64,000 nt of DNA, from positions 1 through 64,000 of the forward strand of contig NZ_FMZV01000019.1 in the NCBI RefSeq assembly GCF_900101475.1, written 5' to 3'. This document shows positions 45,331-53,237 of this stretch, piece after piece; within the stretch, counting starts at the first letter, position 1, and each line of letters opens with the position of its first letter. Below the pieces are notes generated by a model, which worked only from the letters and a program-made list of their open reading frames with translations, was not told where the DNA came from and did not search any database. This DNA comes from Ruegeria marina. Its GTDB lineage: Bacteria > Pseudomonadota > Alphaproteobacteria > Rhodobacterales > Rhodobacteraceae. The position numbers were made by a program, and so were the translations under genes.

Positions 45331-45744
45331 GTGATCCGTCAAATCTTTGCCGCGATGCTGCTGGCGCCAACCGCTGGTCTGGCGCAGTTTGCAGGACCTC
45401 TTGTGGTCGAACTGAACAAGCTGGAACCAGGTGAAGGCGACAGTTGCCGGGCATATTTCCTTTTCCGCAACCAGACCGGCATGAGTTTCGAAGCGCTTGA
45501 AATGTCACTGGCGCTGCTGCAATCGGATGGGGTGATTGATCGCCTGGTGACGGTGGACGCGTCGCCCTTGCCGGTGGCGCGAACCACTCTGAAGCTCTTC
45601 GAATTCCCGCAGACTCGCTGCGATGGTCTGGGCGAGATTCTGCTGCACGAGATCGGACGCTGCAAACCGCAGAACCGGGACGAGGCCGATTGCTTCGAGA
45701 TCATCGAAATCGACAGCAAGGCATCCGTGCCTCTGGTCAAGTAG
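45331..45744 (+). CDS. Small periplasmic protein, first gene of the Exb/TonB-like string
   Basis: 137 residues from the GTG at 45331 after GGAGTTGGAAGA. An ATG at 45307 is an alternative. A signal peptide is visible (IRQIFAAMLLAPTAGLAQF). The mature part contains GPLVVELNKLEPGEGDSCRAYFLFRNQTG and then FEALEMSLALLQSDGVIDRLVTVD, an all-beta accessory look, plus four cysteines (SCRAY, TRCDG, GRCKP, DCFEI). I recognise no assigned function. Two bases separate it from the ExbB-like gene, so it probably works with that motor. Confidence 0.75.
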   Translation: MIRQIFAAMLLAPTAGLAQFAGPLVVELNKLEPGEGDSCRAYFLFRNQTGMSFEALEMSLALLQSDGVIDRLVTVDASPLPVARTTLKLFEFPQTRCDGLGEILLHEIGRCKPQNRDEADCFEIIEIDSKASVPLVK

Positions 45745-45746
45745 TC

Positions 45747-46361
45747 ATGGGTGATCTGGACATGTCCGGGCTGGGAGTCGCGGGGCCAGTCCTGGCGTTG
45801 CTGGGCATCTTGTCGGTGGCCTCGGTCACGGTGCTGGTTGCGCGTCTTTTGGCATTGTACGGCGCGGTCAAGGGGCAGGCCCAGCGGGACGAGCAACTCC
45901 GGCGTCTGGCGGAGGGCGAAACCACCTCCACAGCTGGCACCGGCGCTGCCGATCGGGTGCTTTCGCTGGCCTGCGATCTGGTTGCCGAGGGCGTGCCTCA
46001 CGATGTCCTGGCGGCGCAAGTGGAACATAGAGGCAATGCAGAGGCGCAGCAGTTCTACCGTGGGGTCCGGTTTCTGGAACTGGCCGGGATGATAGCGCCG
46101 CTTCTGGGGCTTCTAGGCACCGTTCTTGGCATGATCCAGTCGTTTCGTTCCCTGGAGTTGGCCGAAGGCGCAGCCAATGCCTCGATACTTGCTGGCGGAA
46201 TCTGGCAGGCGCTGCTGACCACAGCGGCCGGACTGGTGGTGGCGATCCCTGCTCTTGTCGGCGCGGCGCTTCTCTCCGCGCGGGCCGATGCTGCCGCAGC
46301 GGAAGTTGAACGCACCATGGTCGGCGCCATGGCCGCCGTGCGCAGGCGGACGGGCGGATGA
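45747..46361 (+). CDS. MotA/TolQ/ExbB family proton channel protein
   Basis: 204 residues. Three membrane helices: about 10-35 (GPVLALLGILSVASVTVLVAR), about 110-135 (LAGMIAPLLGLLGTVLGMIQSF, the family core), and about 150-185 (GGIWQALLTTAAGLVVAIPALVGAALLSAR). The GTVLGM and TTAAGL motifs form the proton path with ExbD aspartate. In the Ton and Tol systems these proteins form the stator. Here the gene sits inside a T6SS locus, between accessory genes and tssA, and overlaps the next gene. Confidence 0.92.
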   Translation: MGDLDMSGLGVAGPVLALLGILSVASVTVLVARLLALYGAVKGQAQRDEQLRRLAEGETTSTAGTGAADRVLSLACDLVAEGVPHDVLAAQVEHRGNAEAQQFYRGVRFLELAGMIAPLLGLLGTVLGMIQSFRSLELAEGAANASILAGGIWQALLTTAAGLVVAIPALVGAALLSARADAAAAEVERTMVGAMAAVRRRTGG

Positions 46362-46765
46362 AGCCGGTTCGTCGCAACGGAACCCTGCCCAGGGTCACGC
46401 TGGTTCCGCTGATCGACGTGCTGTTCATCCTGCTTTTCTATTTCATGGTCACGTCGGTCTATCTCGATCTTGACATGATTCCGGTGTCGAAAGTCTCGGA
46501 TTTGCCCCCGCCCGTTGCCGTCGGGCAGTCGGAGGCTCCGTTGATGCTGCGGCTGACACCAGTTGGAAATGTCGTGGTGCAGGGCCAGACGCTGCGGCCT
46601 GACGAACTGACCGAATGGTTGCAAAAGGACGATCGAGCGGTGCGGCCCGTGCTTGTCCTGCCCTCCGGGCAAGCGCCGGTCCAGGCGTTGGCAAGCGTCA
46701 TGGATGAGCTTGCCCGGGCCGGTGTCACGCGGACTCGTCTCATTCGCATCGAAGGTCATCCATGA
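46358..46765 (+). CDS. ExbD/TolR family protein 1
   Basis: 135 residues. A single N-terminal membrane helix, VTLVPLIDVLFILLFYFMVTS, keeps the proton-carrying aspartate D20. The periplasmic domain (LMLRLTPVGNVVVQGQTLRPDELTEWLQ; RPVLVLPSGQAPVQALASVMDELARAG) follows the ExbD/TolR fold. It overlaps the ExbB-like gene and the second ExbD-like gene by 4 nt each, so the three are translated together. Confidence 0.92.
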   Translation: MKPVRRNGTLPRVTLVPLIDVLFILLFYFMVTSVYLDLDMIPVSKVSDLPPPVAVGQSEAPLMLRLTPVGNVVVQGQTLRPDELTEWLQKDDRAVRPVLVLPSGQAPVQALASVMDELARAGVTRTRLIRIEGHP

Positions 46766-47166
46766 AACTGCGTCGCCGAGCCCGGACCACCCGCGCTGAG
46801 CCGGTGGTGGCCCTGATCGATGTCGTCTTTTTTCTGCTGGTCTTCTTCATGCTGGTGGCACGGCTTGATGCAACGGCGCCGTTTCAGGTGACGCCACCGG
46901 TTGCGGGATCCGGCCGGGACATGCCGGGTGGAGGTGTAACCATTTCGGTGGCGCGGGATGGTGCCCTGGCCGTGAACGGTCGTCCGGCCGGACCCGACTG
47001 GATGGACCGGGTCAGATACGCGGCCGCGGCCGATCAGGTCGATCTCATCCGGGTCAATGCCGATGCGGGTACGCCGTTGCGGCATGTCTTGCCGCTGTTT
47101 TCGGCGCTCGAGGCGGCACAACTGGCCGAGGTCGTGCTGGTCGTGACACCGGAGCCTGTCCGGTGA
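46762..47166 (+). CDS. ExbD/TolR family protein 2
   Basis: 134 residues. Single helix AEPVVALIDVVFFLLVFFMLV with aspartate D20 kept, then the periplasmic ISVARDGALAVNGRPAG and VNADAGTPLRHVLPLFSALEAA region. Having two different ExbD-like proteins next to one ExbB-like protein suggests a heterodimeric stator core. Overlaps with both neighbours are 4 nt. Confidence 0.92.
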   Translation: MKLRRRARTTRAEPVVALIDVVFFLLVFFMLVARLDATAPFQVTPPVAGSGRDMPGGGVTISVARDGALAVNGRPAGPDWMDRVRYAAAADQVDLIRVNADAGTPLRHVLPLFSALEAAQLAEVVLVVTPEPVR

Positions 47167-48680
47167 CCCGGCTCACTCAGGTCGCGGCAGGAGGCGCGGC
47201 ATCGCTGCTGCTGCATGGCGGTTTTCTGCTGGCAGTCGTTGCGCTGCTGTCGCCGCGTCCAATACCGCAGCAGGATGTCGGTCCTGCCGAGTTGACCATG
47301 GCGGTGCTGCGGGTGCCCCAGGTTCAGGGAAAATCGGCCACGCCCGACGCATCCGATGCACCCGAGGCTGAAGCCGGCAGCCGGCAAGCAACCGCGACCG
47401 GCATCCCGACCGGGTTGGCGCGACCGGTTTTTCCTGACGGCATGGTTCTGTCGCCCGCGCCCCCGCATTCCGTGTCCGCCGCCGCGGTTGCCGAGGTCGC
47501 AGTGGAAACAGTGACGCAATTGACGGCAAGGCATGCGCCGTTGCCTTCAGTGACGAGCGAGGCGCCTCTTGCTCGGCCTGCCTCGGTCCCGGTTCAGAAC
47601 GCCGCATTGGCGCAACCAGTGGCAGATGATCTGGGTGCGGTGCTGCCATCCATGGTGCAAATCGGGCAAGCCACCCCTGCGGCGGATCCGGTTCACGCAC
47701 ACCGGGAGATGGCCGAGACCATTCCAGGTTCGCGTCCGGTTGCGATCCCGCTCGACAGTTTGCCGGCCCCCCCGCTGGCCCTGTTGCCAGGCGCGGCGCC
47801 GAACGGCGAGAAAGTGAAGGAAGCGGTCCCTGCGGTGCGGCTGGCTCTGCCGTCGGACCCACCCCAGGTGCACTTGTCGGCTGCTTTCGACTGGAGCGCG
47901 GTTGGCCTTCCGGAGCTGGATGCTGCCGGGCTTCTGGCTGTGGAGGCCTTTCTGGCACCGTCAGATGCAACCGGCGTGCGCGACGGGATCCGGGCTGCAA
48001 TGGCCGGAGTTGACTGTGCCCGCCTGCGCACCGAGTTCGATCCTGAAAGCGGACGAATCCGCCTTCTTGGTCACGTGCCCGAAGAAGCCGCGCGTGCGCC
48101 AGCAATGGCGGCGCTGCGGACGCAACTCGGCGCGGTGCTGCCCGTCGAGGATGGATTGCGTATTCTGCCGCGTCCGCAATGCAACGTGCTGGGCCAGATT
48201 GCGGCGACCGGCCTGGCCCAGTCGGAAGAGCAGTATACTGATGCGGCGATGATCGGGGCACAGGGTTTCGCGCGCGAATACGCCTTTTCAGAAGGCGATC
48301 TGCTGCGGATCGACCTGACCGCACCTGATTATGACGCGTATATTTACGTCGATTATTACGATGCTGCGGGACAGGTCCTGCATCTTGCTCCTTCGCTGGC
48401 GACTCCTCGAAAATATCAGGCCGGAACGGTGTTCTCCCTACCCGCGGCCGAGGCGGGGCAAACGCCTTTGAAACTGGAGATCGCGCCGCCTTTCGGGCAG
48501 GACATCGCTGTGACTATTGCGGTCAGCGCGCCGCTTTACACGGATCCGCGGCCCGTCGTGGAACCTGCGGCGGACTATCTCGTTTTCCTGCAAAACGCAC
48601 TCGAACGACTGTCGTCGTCGCCGGATTTCCAAGGTGAATGGGCCTATCTTTTCGTGGCAACCGGTCCTCAAAAACCATGA
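47163..48680 (+). CDS. TonB-like anchored periplasmic protein with BON-like and DUF4384-like domains
   Basis: 505 residues. One N-terminal membrane helix (about 10-30, GGAASLLLHGGFLLAVVALLS), then a long Pro/Ala-rich linker (about 35-235) as in TonB/TolA. A BON-like region follows (about 280-345, CARLRTEFDPESGRIRLLGHVPEE). The C-terminal domain (about 375-470) resembles DUF4384 (GDLLRIDLTAPDYDAYIYVDYYDA; PFGQDIAVTIAVSAPLY), with a short tail. No canonical TonB CTD. The 4-nt overlap with the second ExbD-like gene shows coupling. I read it as the force-transmitting partner of the ExbBD-like stator in a T6SS locus. Confidence 0.82.
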   Translation: MTRLTQVAAGGAASLLLHGGFLLAVVALLSPRPIPQQDVGPAELTMAVLRVPQVQGKSATPDASDAPEAEAGSRQATATGIPTGLARPVFPDGMVLSPAPPHSVSAAAVAEVAVETVTQLTARHAPLPSVTSEAPLARPASVPVQNAALAQPVADDLGAVLPSMVQIGQATPAADPVHAHREMAETIPGSRPVAIPLDSLPAPPLALLPGAAPNGEKVKEAVPAVRLALPSDPPQVHLSAAFDWSAVGLPELDAAGLLAVEAFLAPSDATGVRDGIRAAMAGVDCARLRTEFDPESGRIRLLGHVPEEAARAPAMAALRTQLGAVLPVEDGLRILPRPQCNVLGQIAATGLAQSEEQYTDAAMIGAQGFAREYAFSEGDLLRIDLTAPDYDAYIYVDYYDAAGQVLHLAPSLATPRKYQAGTVFSLPAAEAGQTPLKLEIAPPFGQDIAVTIAVSAPLYTDPRPVVEPAADYLVFLQNALERLSSSPDFQGEWAYLFVATGPQKP

Positions 48681-48754
48681 ATGTTGCAAGAATCAATATC
48701 ATCTGAAAAACTACACGCATTGATTTTGTTTTATTTTTGCGAGGGTTGGTCGAT
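48681..48754. promoter_or_regulatory. AT-rich gap before tssA, possible promoter region
   Basis: 74 bp of AT-rich sequence (TTGATTTTGTTTTATTTTTGCGAGG part) in an otherwise GC-rich operon. It separates the Exb/TonB-like string from the structural T6SS genes, and the base change suggests a promoter for tssA-M. No defined boxes are assigned. Confidence 0.4.
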
Positions 48755-49894
48755 ATGGATTTTGGCGCCCTGCTCGCGGGACCGGAGGGGGAGAACCCCG
48801 CCGGAATCGAGCTGAGGAACGAGCCAGCATTTCACGCAATCGAGCGGCTTTTGCAGCCTGCCGCCCGATCCGAACGCTTGAACCCTGATGGTTCGGTCAA
48901 CGAAAGTGCTTCGCAGGTCGATTGGCAAGACGTGTGGGATCAGGTGATCGAGCTGGCCGGACAAGGGCGGGACCTGCGGCTGTCGGTGATTGCAACACGC
49001 GCAGCGGCCAATCTTGACGGGTTCGGCGGGCTCGCCCAGGGATTTGACATGTTGGCCGAGACAATCCGGCAACACTGGGATGCACTTCACCCGGCATTGA
49101 GAGACAGGGACGATCTGAAGGCCGCCGCGCTTCCACGTCTGAATGCGCTGCGTCAACTGGAAAATGACGACAATGGCCTGCTCGGAGATCTGAAATTCAA
49201 CATCGTACTCAATCCGAGGGGGATCGGGCCGGTGACGGGCCGCGAACTGTCCGAGGGACTGTTGAGTGATTTCGATGTCCTGAACCGGGCTGCATCCGGT
49301 TTGAGCCAGGCCGAAAAGGATGCCATCGTCGCGGCGCACGGCGCACGCCGCAATCGCGTCACTGCCGCAGTCCGTGCTCTGGCCGCTGAAGACGCCGAGC
49401 GGGCCGCAGAGTTGGTGGCTGATTTGTCCGCCGCGCTTGCAGGTATATCGGCCATTTCAGCGGCCCTTGGCGAAAAGGCCAACGGGGCCGGAGATCTGGG
49501 TTTTGCCCTGCCGGAACTGGCGGATTTCCTGGAACGCAGCAAGGCTGCGATCAATGCCGGAATCGCCCATGCAGCGGGCAACGATGTGGCCCCTGTCCAG
49601 GAGGCGGGAGCCGAACCTGCTCCCGCGCCCACGTCGACCGGAGGCGCGCCGGCGCCGCGCGCAACTTCCGGGGTGCCTGGCAGCATCAGCTCGCGGGCAG
49701 ATGTCGAAAAGAGCCTCGATGCGATCATCGGGTTCTATGAACGTACCGAACCGTCCAGTCCGATTCCGCATCTGGCCCGTCGTCTGCGCCGAATGGTGGC
49801 GATGGATTTTGTGCAGTTGATGGAAGAAGTCGCGCCTTCCGGGCTGAAGGAATTCCGGATGGTCGCCGGCATGGAAGAGCCGAAGAAGAAGTAA
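48755..49894 (+). CDS. tssA: T6SS protein TssA (ImpA family)
   Basis: 379 residues from the ATG at 48755, with GAGGG 9 nt upstream. ImpA_N region about 1-120 (LLAGPEGENPAGIELRNEPAFHAIERLL; VDWQDVWDQVIELAGQGRDLRLSVIATRA). A linker follows, and the C-terminal HLARRLRRMVAMDFVQLMEEVAPSGLKEFRMVAG is of the short TssA type. TssA starts sheath assembly at the baseplate. It heads the structural operon tssA-B-C-hcp-E-F-G-fha-J-K-L-M. Confidence 0.92.
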   Translation: MDFGALLAGPEGENPAGIELRNEPAFHAIERLLQPAARSERLNPDGSVNESASQVDWQDVWDQVIELAGQGRDLRLSVIATRAAANLDGFGGLAQGFDMLAETIRQHWDALHPALRDRDDLKAAALPRLNALRQLENDDNGLLGDLKFNIVLNPRGIGPVTGRELSEGLLSDFDVLNRAASGLSQAEKDAIVAAHGARRNRVTAAVRALAAEDAERAAELVADLSAALAGISAISAALGEKANGAGDLGFALPELADFLERSKAAINAGIAHAAGNDVAPVQEAGAEPAPAPTSTGGAPAPRATSGVPGSISSRADVEKSLDAIIGFYERTEPSSPIPHLARRLRRMVAMDFVQLMEEVAPSGLKEFRMVAGMEEPKKK

Positions 49895-49918
49895 GGGAAG
49901 TCAGGAGAGGTCACGAGA

Positions 49919-50458
49919 ATGAGCGAAAGCAAGCAGAAGGTCATCGAACGCAATCGCGCCCCCAGGGTGCAGATTGCCTACGATGTCGAACATTATGGTA
50001 GCCCGACGACGATCGAGCTTCCGTTTGTCATGGGGGTCATGGCTGACCTTGCTGGCGCATCCGAGACGCGCGAAGCCAAGAAGGCGGTCGTAGACCGGGC
50101 TTTTGTCGAAACCGACGCCGGGCGCTTCAACAAGTTCATGGAGGCGCTGGCTCCGCGGGTAAAGGCGCGGGTCCCGAACAAGCTGCCCGCCGCAGAAGGG
50201 GAAGAGGCGGACGAGGAGATGTTCGTTGACCTGACTTTCAAGAGCATGAGCGATTTCGCACCGGACAAGGTTGCCGAGCAGGTTCCTGCGCTTTCGGAAC
50301 TGCTGAAGATGCGTCGACAGCTCGAAGAATTGCTGAGCTACATGGACGGCAAGGTCGATGCGGAAAAACGCATCGCGCAACTGCTGAACAACGAACCGCT
50401 CCTGGCCCAGGTCGCCGAAGAAGCGGTCAAGACCAATGCTGGCGGAAGCGAGGACTGA
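49919..50458 (+). CDS. tssB: T6SS sheath small subunit TssB
   Basis: 179 residues. ESKQKVIERNRAPRVQIAYDVE and then ELPFVMGVMADLAG are the TssB/VipA start; FDLTFKSMSDFAPDKVA-type sequence (VDLTFKSMSDFAPDKVAEQ) and the C-terminal ALLNDEELLAQV-type end (LLNNEPLLAQVAEE) follow. It pairs with TssC to build the contractile sheath that ClpV recycles. The tssC ATG begins 1 nt after its stop. Confidence 0.95.
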   Translation: MSESKQKVIERNRAPRVQIAYDVEHYGSPTTIELPFVMGVMADLAGASETREAKKAVVDRAFVETDAGRFNKFMEALAPRVKARVPNKLPAAEGEEADEEMFVDLTFKSMSDFAPDKVAEQVPALSELLKMRRQLEELLSYMDGKVDAEKRIAQLLNNEPLLAQVAEEAVKTNAGGSED

Positions 50459-50459
50459 T

Positions 50460-51968
50460 ATGGCCGAAGAACAGAAGCAGGGCGCCGCGGGCGCAGCAGA
50501 AGCCGAAGCACTTGATCTTGGCGAGTTCAGCGACCTTCTGGAGAAGGATTTCCGCGTAAAGGACAGCGAAGGGGAAAAGATCAAGTCGCTGGTCCAGAAC
50601 CTGGCGCTGGCTGCCAAGGAGCGGTCCGGAACGGCGACGATCTCGGGAAATGCGGTCAAGTCCATAAAGTCGCTGATCTCGGGTATCGATAGCCTGCTCA
50701 GCACCCAGATGAACGAGATCCTGCACTCCGAGGAAGTGCGCCAGATGGAAGGTACCTGGCGGGGGCTTCACTATCTGGTCAACAACACGGAAACCGACCA
50801 GAAACTCAAGATACGGGTTCTGAACATCAAGAAAGAGGATCTGGCGGACCATCTGGAAGATTACGAAGGCCAGATGTGGGATCAGTCACCGATCTTCAAG
50901 AAGGTCTACAGCGACGAATACTCGATGTTCGGCGGAGAGCCTTTCGGAGCAATCGTCGGAGCCTACGAGTTCAGCCACAAACCCAAGGACGTGGGTCTGT
51001 TGCGCAACTTGTCCGGCATCTGCGCTTCGGCCCACGCGCCTTTTATCGCGGCGGCCGCGCCACAACTGTTCCGGATGGAAAGCTGGCAGGAATTGCCCAA
51101 CCCGCAGGATCTGGAGCAGATCGTGTCGAGTCCGGACTATGCCAGCTGGCAATCCCTGCGGGAAAGCGAGGATGCGCGTTATATCGGTCTGACCATGCCA
51201 CGGGTTCTGGCACGTCTTCCCTACGGGGCTGACACGGTGCCGGTAAAAGGTTTCGATTTCGAGGAAGAGATCGACGGCAAGCACGACCACTATGTGTGGA
51301 TGAACGCGGCCTTTGCCATGGGTGTGAACATCAACCGCAGCCACAAGCTCTATGGCTGGGGCACCCAGATCCGCGGGGTTGAATCCGGTGGAACGGTCAC
51401 AAACCTGCCGGTCCATACCTTCCCAACGGATGACGGATCAGTGGCGATGAAATGCCCCACCGAGATCGCCATCGACGACCGGCGCGAGGCGGAGTTGGCC
51501 AAGCTGGGGATGATGCCGATCCTGCACCGCAAGAACACCGACGTTGCCGCGTTCATCGGGGCACATAGCCTCCAGGACGACGAGGCGCGGGCCGGCCGTC
51601 TGGTCGATCCGGACGCACAGGCCAACGAACGGCTTTCCGCAAACCTTCCATATCTGTTCCCGGTCAGCCGGTTCGCGCATTACCTCAAGGCGATTGCGCG
51701 CGACAAGGTCGGGACATTCAAGGAGCGTTCGGACATGCAGGTCTGGCTCAGCGAGTGGATTAACCGCTATGTGCTGGCCAACCCTGCCATGGCCGACGAC
51801 AAGGCCAAGGCCAAGCGCCCCCTCGCTGCGGCCGAGGTACAGGTGGACAGTGTCGAAGGACGCCCGGGATATTACAACGCTCGGTTCTTCCTGCGGCCCC
51901 ATTACCAACTCGAAGGCATCAATGCGAGCCTGAGGCTGGTCTCGGAGCTGCCCTCCGTAAAAGGCTGA
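50460..51968 (+). CDS. tssC: T6SS sheath large subunit TssC
   Basis: 502 residues. Typical landmarks are LISGIDSLLSTQMNEILHSEEVRQMEGTWRGL near the N-terminus, FGAIVGAYEFSHKPKDVGLL, ARLPYGADTVPVKGFDFEEE, and the C-terminal FLRPHYQLEGINASLRLVSELP. Sheath partner of TssB. Only one copy is seen. Confidence 0.96.
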   Translation: MAEEQKQGAAGAAEAEALDLGEFSDLLEKDFRVKDSEGEKIKSLVQNLALAAKERSGTATISGNAVKSIKSLISGIDSLLSTQMNEILHSEEVRQMEGTWRGLHYLVNNTETDQKLKIRVLNIKKEDLADHLEDYEGQMWDQSPIFKKVYSDEYSMFGGEPFGAIVGAYEFSHKPKDVGLLRNLSGICASAHAPFIAAAAPQLFRMESWQELPNPQDLEQIVSSPDYASWQSLRESEDARYIGLTMPRVLARLPYGADTVPVKGFDFEEEIDGKHDHYVWMNAAFAMGVNINRSHKLYGWGTQIRGVESGGTVTNLPVHTFPTDDGSVAMKCPTEIAIDDRREAELAKLGMMPILHRKNTDVAAFIGAHSLQDDEARAGRLVDPDAQANERLSANLPYLFPVSRFAHYLKAIARDKVGTFKERSDMQVWLSEWINRYVLANPAMADDKAKAKRPLAAAEVQVDSVEGRPGYYNARFFLRPHYQLEGINASLRLVSELPSVKG

Positions 51969-52005
51969 TTTGTTAACTTCAACTTGAAAAAAGGGAGACT
52001 GAACC

Positions 52006-52491
52006 ATGCCGTTGACCGGTTATCTGAAAATCCCCGATATCGACGGGGAATCGCAACGCGCTGACCATGAAGAAGAGATCGATATTCACGACATCCAGTG
52101 GCTGATCGAGCAGGCCGCTGTTGCCCAGGTGGGTCGCGGTCGTTCGCAAGCGCGTGCACGTGTCGATGCGCTGAAGTTCCGCAAGATCTATGATGCGTCG
52201 TCGCCGTATCTTGCATTGGCATGCATGCAGGCCAAATCGTTCGACGAAGTCGTGCTGACAGTGCGCAAGGATTCGGGCGAGGCGCATCTCGACTATCTGA
52301 CCATCACGATGACGAACGTCATCATCTCCAAGTATGAGGTACTTGGAAACAGTTCCGATGTTCATGACATGATCGAAGAAGAGGGTGGCCTTAACTTCGA
52401 GCAGGTCAAAATCAAGTATGTCGTGCAAGCCGACGATCACTCGGCGGGTGACGAGCACGAAGTCGAATACGACATCGCAAAAGGCGTCTGA
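52006..52491 (+). CDS. hcp: T6SS tube protein Hcp (TssD)
   Basis: 161 residues, the length of Hcp. Starts MPLTGYLKIPDIDGESQRADHEEEIDI with the characteristic HDIQWLIEQ variant, LAMACMQAKSF-type middle (LALACMQAKSFDEVVLTVRKDSGE), and DYLTITMTNVIISKYEVLGNS at the end. Hexameric rings form the tube. Its own AGGGAGA sits upstream of the ATG. In this locus it lies between tssC and tssE, the classical position. Confidence 0.95.
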   Translation: MPLTGYLKIPDIDGESQRADHEEEIDIHDIQWLIEQAAVAQVGRGRSQARARVDALKFRKIYDASSPYLALACMQAKSFDEVVLTVRKDSGEAHLDYLTITMTNVIISKYEVLGNSSDVHDMIEEEGGLNFEQVKIKYVVQADDHSAGDEHEVEYDIAKGV

Positions 52492-52514
52492 TTTGAAGAA
52501 GCGGACGACGGCGC

Positions 52515-53237
52515 ATGGCTGAGGCCCACGACATAAGAACGTCACGGCACGAAGCAGTGCAGCCATCGCTCTGGGACCGGCTTGTTGACGACCTGCCGGG
52601 GCTGGTTGCGGAAACTGATGGAATGCGCGTGGAACTCGCGCGCATTCTGGGCAACATGGAAGATGTGGATCGTATTGTTGCAGGTGGTCCCCGAGCCATT
52701 GAAAAGCGCACCGATCTACCCGAGAAGACCCGGCTTCTGCTGCATCATCTGCAGCAGAAGCTGGCGATTCGTGCACGGCTTGAAGACCGCGGTGTCGTCG
52801 TTTCCGCCGATGTGCTGCGCGAGGCGGTCCGTCGTGACATCGAGATGCTTTTCAACGTCGAACGACTGGAAGCAGACTTCCTGATGACCGAGCGCGAAGC
52901 CTTGTCTGTCGAAACCCCCGCAGCAAGGCTTGCCGGTTTTCCGGAAGTGCGGCGCAGCGTACTGAACTACGGAGTGCCGTCATTCGCAGGTCGAATGTCG
53001 GGAACCGATTTCGACAAGGACGAACTGGCCCGCGAGATCCGAGAGGTATTGCAGGTGTTCGAACCCCGCCTGCGCCGGGACAGTGTCAAGGTCAAGGTTC
53101 GTGTCGGCGACAAGACCGGGATGCGTATAGACGTGGATGGGGTGCTCTTGTTGTCGCCGGTGCCCGAGAGGTTACGCCTGTCGACAACCGTTGATCTGGA
53201 TAATGGGCAGGCCCGCACCCAGCTTGAGGAAATCTGA
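52515..53237 (+). CDS. tssE: T6SS baseplate protein TssE (gp25 family)
   Basis: 240 residues. This is longer than the usual 130-170 because of about 90 residues of extra N-terminal helical sequence. The gp25-like core is in the second half: EVRRSVLNYGVPSFAGRM, then LAREIREVLQVFEPRLRRDSVKVKV, ending in LRLSTTVDLDNGQAR. Baseplate component linked to TssF and TssG. Its stop overlaps the tssF start by 1 nt. Confidence 0.93.
   Translation: MAEAHDIRTSRHEAVQPSLWDRLVDDLPGLVAETDGMRVELARILGNMEDVDRIVAGGPRAIEKRTDLPEKTRLLLHHLQQKLAIRARLEDRGVVVSADVLREAVRRDIEMLFNVERLEADFLMTEREALSVETPAARLAGFPEVRRSVLNYGVPSFAGRMSGTDFDKDELAREIREVLQVFEPRLRRDSVKVKVRVGDKTGMRIDVDGVLLLSPVPERLRLSTTVDLDNGQARTQLEEI

Noticed and set aside
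45747-47166. ExbB/ExbD genes as an ordinary iron-siderophore energiser
   Set aside because: No TonB-dependent receptor, siderophore or heme gene is nearby, there are two ExbD-like genes, and the partner lacks a TonB CTD. The T6SS context is continuous on both sides. Not excluded completely.
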